A stretch of 64,000 bases of DNA. Origin: Blastopirellula marina (GTDB taxonomy: Bacteria > Planctomycetota > Planctomycetia > Pirellulales > Pirellulaceae). Position 1 is the stretch's first letter. Each line of letters opens with the position of its first letter. A model generated the notes under the pieces. The model did no database searches. It was not told the DNA's origin and worked only from the letters and a program-made list of their open reading frames with translations. This document shows, piece by piece, positions 27,392-36,050 of this stretch. A program made the position numbers and the translations under genes. The stretch is taken from NCBI RefSeq assembly GCF_002967715.1, contig NZ_PUIA01000017.1, positions 310,001 through 374,000 on the forward strand, read 5' to 3'.

Positions 27392-28174
27392 ATGAACTTT
27401 CGAGTTGAAATCCCCATCTATCGTGGGCCGCTCGATCTTTTGCTGTACCTGGTTCGTAAGCACGAGCTCGATATCGTCGACATCCCTATCGCCCAGGTAA
27501 CCCAGCAGTACCTGGCCTATCTCGATATTCTCAAGGCGATGGACGTCAACAGCGTGGCCGACTTCCTGGAGATGGCCAGCACGCTTATCGAGATCAAATC
27601 GAAGCTGGTCCTACCGCAAGTAGAAGACACGGACGAAGAAACCATCGACGATCCACGCGAGCAACTCGTCGAACGCCTATTGGAATACAAGCGATTCAAA
27701 GACGCAGCCAGCTTGCTGGAAGATCAAGGACGCAACTGGCAGCGGCGTTTTACCCGCATTGCTGATGACCTTCCCCCGCGGAAGGTCGATATGGCCGATC
27801 AGCCGATCAACGAGGTCGAACTGTGGGACCTGGTCAGTGCGCTTAACCGCCTGCTGAAAGATAGCAAAGCCCAACAACCGACCAATATCGTTTACGACGA
27901 CACCCCGATCCGTGTGCACATGAAAGCCGTGCATGCGCGGATTGTTCAAGAGGGAAAGGTGCGCTTTCATACTCTTTTTCCTCCAGATGCCGCCAAGACA
28001 CGCATCATTGGCATCTTCCTCGCCCTACTAGAGCTGATCCGGCACTATAATACGCTGGCACATCAGGACGAGGGAGAAAGCGAGATCTGGATTACCGCCG
28101 GCGAAGGATTCACGGCCGAAGTTCATTTCGAAGATGTCGACGAATACGAATCGGGAAAAGCATCGACGGAGTGA
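27392..28174 (+). CDS. scpA: Segregation and condensation protein A
   Basis: 260 residues, the usual length for ScpA. The N-terminus has the kleisin signature IPIYRGPLDLLLYLVRKHEL-DIVDIPIAQVTQQYL followed by MASTLIEIKSKLVLP and the ERLLEYKRFKDAA helix; the C-terminal winged-helix part is ARIVQEGKVRFHTLFPPDA with FLALLELIRH. ScpA bridges the SMC heads and ScpB in the condensin complex that organises the chromosome. scpB is not adjacent. The downstream neighbours, a metallo-beta-lactamase-fold gene and hemW, are on the same strand. Confidence 0.95.
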   Translation: MNFRVEIPIYRGPLDLLLYLVRKHELDIVDIPIAQVTQQYLAYLDILKAMDVNSVADFLEMASTLIEIKSKLVLPQVEDTDEETIDDPREQLVERLLEYKRFKDAASLLEDQGRNWQRRFTRIADDLPPRKVDMADQPINEVELWDLVSALNRLLKDSKAQQPTNIVYDDTPIRVHMKAVHARIVQEGKVRFHTLFPPDAAKTRIIGIFLALLELIRHYNTLAHQDEGESEIWITAGEGFTAEVHFEDVDEYESGKASTE

Positions 28175-28335
28175 ACCTGACTTTGCGATGGAACGTCCTT
28201 CCCTTCCTCGATCCATGGCAACTCGAATGGGAGCGATCGGCGTAAACGACGCTTCGGCTCCTGATCACACCCCATCTGCCTGATCGAGGGCCACGATGGA
28301 ATCCCCAGAGATACGCAACTCAGACTTTCACGATC

Positions 28336-29175
28336 ATGCTCGACAACGCACCGCTGCGAAAAATTGAATTCAACGGACTGACGATCGAGGGCTATTCCCG
28401 CGCGGCCGTACAAACTTATTGGCGCATCCCCGAAATGAAGCTCGGCTTCGATCTGGGCTTGCAGCCGTGGGACTTCATGGGCACGGCGACCTGGTTTGTT
28501 TCTCATGCCCATCTCGATCACATTGCTGCGTTGCCGGTCTATGTGTCGCGTCGACGGCTAATGAAGATGCCCCCGCCGGTGATCTACATGCCAGAGGTCG
28601 CGGTTGGCCCTGCCCTGCAGGTACTCAAAGCATTTAGCCGGTTGGATCGCGGCAAGATGCCCTGCACAATCCATCCCGTGCTGCCTGGGGCTGAAATTGA
28701 ACTCTCGCGCGAGTTGATCGTCAACGCCTACGAAACCAAGCATACCGTCCCTTCGGTTGGATATGTCGTTTCGCAGCGACGTCGCAAACTGAAAGCAGAA
28801 TACCAAGAGCTTCCAGGGGATCAGATTCGCGATCTCCGCCTTGGCGGCACCGAGGTCACCGAAGAGCATCGTCATCCCATGCTGGCTTATTTGGGAGACA
28901 GTCGGGCCGAGGCCATGGACAACAACCCGCAGTTTTACGAAGCCGACATCTTGATCATGGAGATGACATTTGTCTCGCCAGAGCATCGCAAGGAGAAGAT
29001 TCACAAGATGGGTCACATTCACTTGGATGACGTTGTGGCGCGGCAAGATCGTTTTCAGAACAAGATGATCATCGCCTCGCACTTCAGTACGCGATACAAC
29101 AATCGCCAGATCCAAGAGCACGTCAAAGCGAAGTTGCCAAACATGCTCGACGGTCGGCTGAACTTGTGGCTATGA
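28336..29175 (+). CDS. Metallo-beta-lactamase-fold hydrolase, RNase Z-like
   Basis: 279 residues with the metal motif SHAHLDH (His57, His59, Asp61, His62), a later LGDSRAEAM (probable bridging Asp) and IASHFSTRY near the end (third-site His). The arrangement and the start (GYSRAAVQTYWRIPEMKLGF) resemble tRNase Z-like proteins of bacteria and plants (TRZ3/TRZ4-like short forms), although tRNA processing is not proven. Its stop overlaps the hemW start in ATGA at 29172-29175, so the two are translationally coupled. Confidence 0.8.
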   Translation: MLDNAPLRKIEFNGLTIEGYSRAAVQTYWRIPEMKLGFDLGLQPWDFMGTATWFVSHAHLDHIAALPVYVSRRRLMKMPPPVIYMPEVAVGPALQVLKAFSRLDRGKMPCTIHPVLPGAEIELSRELIVNAYETKHTVPSVGYVVSQRRRKLKAEYQELPGDQIRDLRLGGTEVTEEHRHPMLAYLGDSRAEAMDNNPQFYEADILIMEMTFVSPEHRKEKIHKMGHIHLDDVVARQDRFQNKMIIASHFSTRYNNRQIQEHVKAKLPNMLDGRLNLWL

Positions 29176-30317
29176 GCGCCCCTTCCGGTACGAACGAGTC
29201 TCCGCGCAGTGCGTACGTCCATGTCCCTTTCTGTACGCACCGCTGCGGTTACTGCAACTTCACGGTCATCGCCGGCCGTGACGATCTGACTGGGGCCTAC
29301 TTGGAAGCACTCGAGACGGAACTGGAGCAACTCCGCCAGCCGTACGAGGTCGACACGCTTTTTCTGGGTGGTGGCACCCCGACGCATCTTTCGCCGCAAG
29401 AGCTCGAGCGGCTACTTACACTGACGACCAAGTGGTTCCCCTTAGCGGCAGGTGCCGAGCTCAGTGTGGAAGCCAACCCGATCGACATCGTCCCTGAAAA
29501 AGTCGATGTGCTTCAATCTGGCGGGGTCAATCGCGTGAGCCTGGGCGTCCAGTCGTTTCGAAGCGATAAGCTGAAACTGCTCGAGCGGGATCATGACCGA
29601 CGACAGGTCGAAGCCGCCGCTGAGTTACTGCTGCCTCGCATTCCCAATCTCAGCTTCGATCTGATCTTCGCCGCTCCTGGTGAAACGCTGACCCAGTGGG
29701 AAGAGGATCTTAGATCGGCCATCGCACTCGGAACCACGCACATCTCGACTTATGGCCTGACGTTCGAAAAAGGAACAACCTTCTGGAATCGACTTCATCA
29801 CGATCAACTGCACGAAGTCGACGAGGAACTACAGCGCGAGATGTACCTGGCCGCGATCGATTATCTCACCGCAGCAGGCTTCGAGCACTACGAAGTTTCC
29901 AACTTCGCTCGACGGGGATATGAAAGCCGTCACAATATGCAGTACTGGCTGGGCAAACGGTATTTTGCTGCAGGGCCCGGGGCATCGCGTCATGTGGGTA
30001 TGATTCGCGAGACCAACCATCGCAGCACCACCGCCTACATCCGCAGGATGCAACAAGGCACCTCTCCCGTGGCAGAACATGAAGAGCTCACATCGCAGAT
30101 GAAAGCCACAGAGCTTCTAGTGTTTGGACTACGAATGCTCGCTGGCGTTCACATTCCCACCTTTAAGAAGGATACCGGGATGACTCCCTGGGAGTTGTGC
30201 GGGACCAAGATTGACCAGTTTATGGAACTAGGCCTACTAAATCATAGTTATGAGCGCTTACGGTTAACGCGTGAAGGACTATTACTCGCTGATACCATTT
30301 GCGTGGAGCTGCTTTGA
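29172..30317 (+). CDS. hemW: Radical-SAM heme chaperone HemW-like protein
   Basis: 381 residues. The cluster motif CTHRCGYCNF (Cys21, 25, 28) lies close to the N-terminus after YVHVPF, followed by LFLGGGTPTHL, NRVSLGVQSF, NLSFDLIFAAPGET, ISTYGLTFEKGT and HYEVSNFARRGYESRHNMQYW, the standard HemW (formerly 'oxygen-independent coproporphyrinogen oxidase-like') series. The first Cys of the motif is spaced as in HemW, and the extra N-terminal cysteine segment of HemN is absent. The role is heme insertion into respiratory proteins, which fits a genome rich in c-type heme proteins. The ATG overlaps the upstream stop by four bases. Confidence 0.9.
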   Translation: MSAPSGTNESPRSAYVHVPFCTHRCGYCNFTVIAGRDDLTGAYLEALETELEQLRQPYEVDTLFLGGGTPTHLSPQELERLLTLTTKWFPLAAGAELSVEANPIDIVPEKVDVLQSGGVNRVSLGVQSFRSDKLKLLERDHDRRQVEAAAELLLPRIPNLSFDLIFAAPGETLTQWEEDLRSAIALGTTHISTYGLTFEKGTTFWNRLHHDQLHEVDEELQREMYLAAIDYLTAAGFEHYEVSNFARRGYESRHNMQYWLGKRYFAAGPGASRHVGMIRETNHRSTTAYIRRMQQGTSPVAEHEELTSQMKATELLVFGLRMLAGVHIPTFKKDTGMTPWELCGTKIDQFMELGLLNHSYERLRLTREGLLLADTICVELL

Positions 30318-30686
30318 GCAGAATGCCTGCCAAAGAGCTGGAAAACACCACTCCATTAGGTGCTACGGCACCCATCTTGATATACACAAACATTAAGTCT
30401 ACTAGGCACGAACAGCCAAATATCGGCGTTCTCTCATAAATTGTGCTTTGTACCGAAGTACCAATCAGGTAGAGTGGATATCCGTGAAGCGAAAAGATTT
30501 TCCGACTTCACGCAAAACTCTTACTGCCAACCTTGGTTCAACCAGAATAGCTCTCGACGAAAGAAACGTTCGACTGCTCTTCATCTAACGGAACAAATTG
30601 TCGAGGCGTCCATTGCATCGCCTTGGGGGAGTTCCCCGGCGATGTCACACCCCCAATCCTTGGCCAGTTAACCTGGGAGTGACGCC
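30318..30686. other. Intergenic region before the pentapeptide-repeat gene
   Basis: Mostly featureless. TTGATA (30377-30382) with TACTAG 17 bases on (30400-30405) is a weak promoter candidate. A short frame from about 30441 has no ribosome-binding site and looks random. Confidence 0.4.
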
Positions 30687-31319
30687 ATGATTCAGATTAA
30701 ACACCGCGATACGGGCGAAGTCCTGTACGAGGTTGATGCAGACGCGTTGGCAGGTGCCAAGCTCGTCGGCAAGAACCTCGCCGGGGCCGACCTTTCTTCG
30801 CTTGTTCTTCGTAATTGCGTTTTTGATAGCGACAACCTGGACGAAGTTTGCTTCAAGAATTCAGATCTTGAAGGAGCCAGTTTTATGGGGGCCAGTGTGA
30901 AGCATGCCTGCTTCGATGGTGCCAACATGGTTGGCGTGACGATGACCGATGCGATACTCAACGAGTCTTCGCTCAAAGAGGTCAACCTTACCAAAGCCAA
31001 TCTCCGCTACGCGAAGCTTCACAATTGCGATCTCACCGGTGCCCGACTGGTGGAAGCCGATATCAGCATGTGCGATCTGCGCTGCGATATGCCAGGGGCG
31101 AACCTGACGCGTGCCGATCTACGTGGTGCCAATCTCACCGGTGCCAACCTGACCGGGGCCAAAGTGGATGAAGCCGACTTTACTGACGCCACGATGACCG
31201 ATGCTCACTTGGAAGGCTGCTACCTGGAACGCGCGATCAATGCGTGCACCAAACATAAACCTTTCAAGCCCAAACCGCAGGCCGTCAAACGGCCTTGGTG
31301 GATGGTTTGGGCGACCTAA
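30687..31319 (+). CDS. Pentapeptide-repeat protein
   Basis: 210 residues. From about residue 25 to 185 the chain is an A(D/N)LXX repeat ladder (AGAKLVGKNLAGADL, ADLRGANLTGANLTGAKVDE), which forms a right-handed quadrilateral beta-helix. A short N-terminal segment (MIQIKHRDTGEVLYEVDADA) and a basic C-terminus ending RPWWMVWAT flank it. Some members (Qnr, MfpA) mimic DNA and protect gyrase, but most have no known role. The N-terminal phrase 'tGevlyevda' is common among planctomycete and cyanobacterial pentapeptide proteins of unknown function. GGGAG precedes the ATG. Confidence 0.88.
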   Translation: MIQIKHRDTGEVLYEVDADALAGAKLVGKNLAGADLSSLVLRNCVFDSDNLDEVCFKNSDLEGASFMGASVKHACFDGANMVGVTMTDAILNESSLKEVNLTKANLRYAKLHNCDLTGARLVEADISMCDLRCDMPGANLTRADLRGANLTGANLTGAKVDEADFTDATMTDAHLEGCYLERAINACTKHKPFKPKPQAVKRPWWMVWAT

Positions 31320-31382
31320 CCGTCAGAGCACCAACGACGTGGTGGGCTCATGCATTTCACGGCAAGAGATACCGACTGGCCT

Positions 31383-32819
31383 TTAGACAAGCATCTTTTC
31401 GACAACATTACCATGCACATCGGTCAGTCGGTAATCGCGGCTTTGGAAGCGATATGTGAATTTTTTGTGGTCGATACCTAGCAAATGTAAAAGGGTCGCG
31501 TTCAAGTCGTGTACATGAACGGGATCCTCGGTGACGTTGTAGCCCAGCTCATCAGTCGCCCCTAACTCGAAACCAGACTTCACCCCTGCCCCGGCCAGCC
31601 ACATCGTAAAGCAGCGGCTGTGATGATCGCGTCCGTAATCATTGGCCAAGATCGATCCTTGAGCGTAAGCCGTTCGACCAAACTCCCCTCCCCAGACCAC
31701 TAGCGTATCTTCCAGTAGTCCAAGCCGAGCCAGATCGTTAACCAGTGCCGCCGAAGCCTGATCGGTGTCGCGGCACTGTCGCGGAAGTTCTGTATTGATG
31801 CTGCGATGCTGATCCCAGCCGCGATGAAACAGCTGAATGAAACGAACGCCCCGTTCGGCCATCCGGCGTGCCAAAAGGCAATTAGCGGCATAAGTGCCAG
31901 GCTTCCTGGCATCTTCTCCATAGGCCGTAAACACCGACTCTGGCTCATTTGAAAAATCTGTCAGCGTGGGTATCGACATCTGCATGCGGTACGCCATCTC
32001 GTACTGCGCGGTACGATTCTCGATTTCTGGGTCACCTACCTCGGCAGCCTGACGCTCGTTCATTGCCGCCAAGGTCTGCAGCACGCGGCGGCGATCAGCC
32101 ATCGAGATGCCAGCCGGGTTATTCAAATACAGAACAGGGTCCCCGCTGCTGCGAAAGCGAACGCCTTGGTAACGCGACGGCAGAAAACCGCTCGACCACA
32201 ATCGATCGAAGATTGGCTGATTATTCAGCGTGGCACTTCCCTGAGAAACGAGCACCACAAACGCCGGCAGCTCCTCGTTTTCGCTTCCTAGCCCATAGCT
32301 GAGCCAGCTTCCCAGGCTCGGCCTGCCTGGCAGGGTGTGCCCGCTAACTAGCAAAGTCATCCCAGGATCGTGATTGATTGCATCAGTATGCATCGAGCGT
32401 ATTCGGCACATATGATCCGCAATCTTGGCCTGATACGGCACAAGTTCGCTGAACCACATCTGGCTCTCGCCATGCTGCGAAAACGCGAACTTACTCGGAG
32501 TCAGCGGCAACGAATCCTGTTCGGAAGTCATCGTCGTAAGACGTTGCCCCATGCGGATCAACGCCGGCAATTCCTGGCCAGCTAGCCGCTCGAGCTCCGG
32601 CTTGTAGTCGAATAGATCATGCTGCGAAGGGGCCCCCGACTGGCAGAGATAAATAACGCGTTTCACCTTCGGAGAAAAATGGGGCAGTGACAGCTCGGCT
32701 CCATGAGTGTCCTTGGTGGTCAGCGCGTGCATCGCCAGCGCGCCAAGCGAGATGCCGGCCGATCCCAGGAACGATCGCCGTGTTTGACGGTCCGCGAGTT
32801 GTCGATAATCGTCACGCAT
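31383..32819 (-). CDS. DUF1501 protein (Tat-exported), module 2
   Basis: 478 residues with a twin-arginine signal (TRRSFLGSAGISLGALAM). DUF1501 landmarks: VKRVIYLCQSGAPSQHDLFD, TLLVSGHTLPGRPSLGSWLS, LVVWGGEFGRTAY, GRDHHSRCFTMWLAGAG and the closing YRLTDVHGNVVEKMLV. Its ATG follows the stop of the cytochrome gene with no gap (TAG then ATG), so the two are cotranscribed and probably translationally coupled. Identity with the module 1 protein is clear but moderate, suggesting different substrates. Confidence 0.9.
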   Translation of the reverse strand: MRDDYRQLADRQTRRSFLGSAGISLGALAMHALTTKDTHGAELSLPHFSPKVKRVIYLCQSGAPSQHDLFDYKPELERLAGQELPALIRMGQRLTTMTSEQDSLPLTPSKFAFSQHGESQMWFSELVPYQAKIADHMCRIRSMHTDAINHDPGMTLLVSGHTLPGRPSLGSWLSYGLGSENEELPAFVVLVSQGSATLNNQPIFDRLWSSGFLPSRYQGVRFRSSGDPVLYLNNPAGISMADRRRVLQTLAAMNERQAAEVGDPEIENRTAQYEMAYRMQMSIPTLTDFSNEPESVFTAYGEDARKPGTYAANCLLARRMAERGVRFIQLFHRGWDQHRSINTELPRQCRDTDQASAALVNDLARLGLLEDTLVVWGGEFGRTAYAQGSILANDYGRDHHSRCFTMWLAGAGVKSGFELGATDELGYNVTEDPVHVHDLNATLLHLLGIDHKKFTYRFQSRDYRLTDVHGNVVEKMLV

Positions 32820-35800
32820 CTAAGGAGTCATTACCGCTTCATCAAGATTGAGGATCGTATGACACACGACTGTCATCGCTGCCAGCTGGGGACTTGCATC
32901 GACGACCGTTTCACCTTCGCCGAGCAATTGCCTGGCGGCCTCAGGATCCTCTGTGAACCTCCAAAACTCTTGCCGATACAGGATCTGGAGCATTGCAAGC
33001 TCGTCCTCACGAATAAGACGAGAGAGAATCCTTAGAAACGCCTCGGCGATTGCACGATCGCTATGGTCTTTGTGCCGCTCATTCAAATCCACTGCCAGAA
33101 CCTTGGCCGCCTCCACGAAGGTCACATCATTCAACATCACCAGCGCTTGCATCGGCGTATTGGTGCGGCTTCGCTGGGCGACACAGACTTCGCGGTTCGT
33201 GGCATCGAAGGCCGTCATGTTGGGTGGCGGACTCGATCGCTTCCAATAGGTGTACAAACTCCGACGATAAAGCCGATCACCGTGGCCCTGTACGAACCGC
33301 TGCGCCGTGAACTCGCTTCCCTTAGAAAGCTCTTCCCACAAGCCTGGTGGCTGATATGGCTTGACGCTCACGCCACCAATTTCCCGCACCAGAAGACCAC
33401 TGGCTGCGAGCGCCTGATCTCGGATCTCTTCACCGGAGAGACGCAGCCGAGGACCACGTGCGAGTAGGCGATTCTCGGGATCGGCTTCGTAACACTGCCT
33501 GGCTACTGAGCTCGTCTGCCTATACGTATTGCTGGAGACAATCAAACGATGCAGGTGCTTCATATCCCATCCACTGTCGATCAATTCGCAGGCGAGAAAG
33601 TCGAGCAGCCCTGGATGGGACGGCAGTTCACCACGCGTTCCGAAGTCATCGGTCGTTTTGACGAGCCCCGTCCCAAAGTAATGCTGCCAAGTGCGATTCA
33701 CAACGACGCGTGCTGTTAACGGATTGCCAGGCGAAACGAGCCAACGCGCCAATTGCAAACGATCACCCCCCCCTTCGGCGACGCCATCGTATAGCTGACC
33801 TGGCAGGCCAGGCTGCACGACCTCACCCAGTTGATCCCACTGTCCGCGAATACGCACGTGCGTGGTACGTGGTTCTTCTCGTTCGCGCATCACCATCGTT
33901 TCAGGAAACTCTCGCTGCAGCAATTCCATCTGTCGCCGCAGGTCCTCCATCTGCAGTTCCAGACGCACAAAGTCTTCATTCGTTTCACGTAGATAGAACT
34001 TTTTCAGTCGCAGCGATTGCTCTTCCGTTCGCTCTTTGAGAGGCTTGGCAAGCAGCGCGGAAATCGGGTCGTCTTCGGCTAGAATCCTTGCCTCGGTATC
34101 GATCCAAATCCGTGCATCGATCCGTACTTCATCCAATAGACCTCGAACGGCCAAGATCCATTCCTCTGTCGTATCATCCTCCTGGTCATCCATCGCGGCG
34201 GGTGTAGCCGCTCGCCAAGCAAGGCGTATGCCGTTCACCCAGACGCGCGAGTTCTCTGGCGATGCTGGATCGATCGCAAACGCCAGATGCTGCCATGTGT
34301 TGGTTTCCCATGCGTCGGCCTCCGTTTCCCAAGCGACCGCCGTACCATCGTCCTTATTCAGGGAAAGCATGAACTTATCGTCGGCCTGCACCAACCGCAG
34401 TTGGTCGTGGTTTTCGTAGTTCAACTGATAGAGGGTTTGCGGGCGAGTTACGGTCGGATACAGCCAGGCGGCCACCGAAAGTGCCCCTTTGGCATCGCGA
34501 AGCAGATTCAAGCGAACGTTGCCCCCAGCCAGTAAAGCTTGCCCTTGCTTGCCGGTCACATAAGTACCATCACCTACCAGGCCAATCACAGCGGGAAAGG
34601 AAGATGACGTATCGAAATCGACTTTTGCGATTAGTTTCTCCTGCGAAACAACTTCGGCCCGCCCTTCCTCCTGGGCTTTCGCTTCCCAGGCAGCCATCAA
34701 GGGATCATCAGTCGTCAGATAATCGGCGTATGACTGGCGAAGATTTTCCAGCTTGGTTTCTAGTTGCTGGAGCTGCTGTTGCTGTTTGCGTGTGGGACTC
34801 TTGATGACAGGCCCGGCGTTTCCGTTTTGCCCGTCGAGACCTTTCTCGTCGATGTTGTCGAAAAAAGCTGCCAGACGGTAGAAGTCAAGCTGCGAGACGG
34901 GATCGTACTTGTGATCATGGCATTGAGCACAACCGAGCGTCATCCCCAGCCAGACAGTGCCGGTCGTGTTCACACGATCGACGACATACGCATGACGGTA
35001 CTCTTCGGCGAATGCTCCATTCTCGTCGTTCACCGGCAAGTTCCGGTGAAATCCAGTGGCAGTCAGTTCATCGATTGTCGGAACAGGCAGAAGATCACCA
35101 GCAAGCTGCTCAATCGTGAATTGATCGAAAGGCATGTTCTTGTTCAGCGACTCAATCACCCATTCGCGGTAACGCCACATGTCGCGATGACTGTCGACGT
35201 TGTAACCATGCGTGTCAGCGTACCGAGCTAAATCGAGCCAGCGTCGGGCAAAGTTCTCGCCGTAAGCAGGTGAAGCCAACAGACGATCGATAACCTTCTG
35301 ATCGGCCTGAGGGGACGTGTCAGAATCGAAGTTCTGAATTTCCTCGAGCGTGGGAGGCAAACCGGTCAGATCGAAGGTAACACGCCGCAGCCAGGCATAA
35401 CGAGAAGCAGGCTTCGCTGGCTCAAGGTTGTTGGCTTCCATCTTGGCCAGCGTGAAGTAATCGATCGCATTGGTTGGCCAATCTTTGTTCTCTACCGCCG
35501 GCAGCTCCGGACGAATGATCGGCTGCAGGCTCCACAGCTCTTGCCAAGGGGCACCAGCTTCGATCCAACGCTTAAGCGTTGCAATCTCTTCCAGGCTCGG
35601 CTGATGCTGCTCGCTGGGCGGGGGCATGCGGACATCCGGATCGCTGGCCACCAGGCGGCGATACAGTTCGCTATCGCCGGAATGCCCTGGCGAGATCTGC
35701 TCCAAGGCGCTATCGCGTTGGTCGAGCCGCAAGTCGGCCTTCCGTGTCGCCGCGTCGGGGCCGTGGCAAGCGAAGCAGTGCTGTGCCAGGATTGGCTGTA

Positions 35801-35912
35801 CGTCGCGAGCGAAGTCGACCTTTGGCTTCTCCGCGCGCACGACTAGGTGGGTCCCCAATGCGCACGTCGAGAACAGAAGCGATCGAATTACCCAAGTACG
35901 AATCGGCGGCAC
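32820..35912 (-). CDS. Planctomycete cytochrome (PSCyt1-DUF1549-DUF1553) with a LamG domain, module 2
   Basis: 1030 residues. Signal peptide, then heme c site HCFACHGPD (Cys46, Cys49, His50). DUF1549 spans about 155-360 (RRWLDLARYADTHGYNVD, IEQLAGDLLPVPT, LGCAQCHDHKYDPVSQ, again with CxxCH). Residues about 424-610 are a laminin-G/concanavalin-like domain (GALSVAAWLYPTVTRPQTLY, NTWQHLAFAIDPASPENSRV). DUF1553 follows (SPGNPLTARVVVNRTWQHYF, LARGPRLRLSGEEIRDQALA). Its LamG lies where module 1 has a discoidin-like domain. A 22-bp palindrome sits about 20 bases upstream of the ATG. Likely role: periplasmic electron transfer acting on a bound glycan. Confidence 0.9.
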   Translation of the reverse strand: MPPIRTWVIRSLLFSTCALGTHLVVRAEKPKVDFARDVQPILAQHCFACHGPDAATRKADLRLDQRDSALEQISPGHSGDSELYRRLVASDPDVRMPPPSEQHQPSLEEIATLKRWIEAGAPWQELWSLQPIIRPELPAVENKDWPTNAIDYFTLAKMEANNLEPAKPASRYAWLRRVTFDLTGLPPTLEEIQNFDSDTSPQADQKVIDRLLASPAYGENFARRWLDLARYADTHGYNVDSHRDMWRYREWVIESLNKNMPFDQFTIEQLAGDLLPVPTIDELTATGFHRNLPVNDENGAFAEEYRHAYVVDRVNTTGTVWLGMTLGCAQCHDHKYDPVSQLDFYRLAAFFDNIDEKGLDGQNGNAGPVIKSPTRKQQQQLQQLETKLENLRQSYADYLTTDDPLMAAWEAKAQEEGRAEVVSQEKLIAKVDFDTSSSFPAVIGLVGDGTYVTGKQGQALLAGGNVRLNLLRDAKGALSVAAWLYPTVTRPQTLYQLNYENHDQLRLVQADDKFMLSLNKDDGTAVAWETEADAWETNTWQHLAFAIDPASPENSRVWVNGIRLAWRAATPAAMDDQEDDTTEEWILAVRGLLDEVRIDARIWIDTEARILAEDDPISALLAKPLKERTEEQSLRLKKFYLRETNEDFVRLELQMEDLRRQMELLQREFPETMVMREREEPRTTHVRIRGQWDQLGEVVQPGLPGQLYDGVAEGGGDRLQLARWLVSPGNPLTARVVVNRTWQHYFGTGLVKTTDDFGTRGELPSHPGLLDFLACELIDSGWDMKHLHRLIVSSNTYRQTSSVARQCYEADPENRLLARGPRLRLSGEEIRDQALAASGLLVREIGGVSVKPYQPPGLWEELSKGSEFTAQRFVQGHGDRLYRRSLYTYWKRSSPPPNMTAFDATNREVCVAQRSRTNTPMQALVMLNDVTFVEAAKVLAVDLNERHKDHSDRAIAEAFLRILSRLIREDELAMLQILYRQEFWRFTEDPEAARQLLGEGETVVDASPQLAAMTVVCHTILNLDEAVMTP

Positions 35913-35931
35913 AAATACCCCAGCGAATCTA

Positions 35932-35953
35932 GAAAGAAAGACGTCTTTCTTTC
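35932..35953. promoter_or_regulatory. 22-bp perfect palindrome upstream of module 2 cytochrome gene (candidate operator)
   Basis: The half-site GAAAGAAAGAC (35932-35942) is followed directly by its complement at 35943-35953. On the minus strand a TATGAT hexamer (35959-35954) abuts it upstream, so the dyad would cover the transcription start. It lies 20 bases before the ATG at 35912. A homodimeric regulator site is the likeliest reading; an mRNA 5' hairpin is the alternative. Confidence 0.55.
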
Positions 35954-36050
35954 ATCATATACGCCGAGAGCGTTTTTCGTCCAAGCGCATGCCGGGGAAC
36001 GCCCTGCCGCTGGGCCCAAGAGAGGGATCGTAACGATTAGACAGCCTGGC

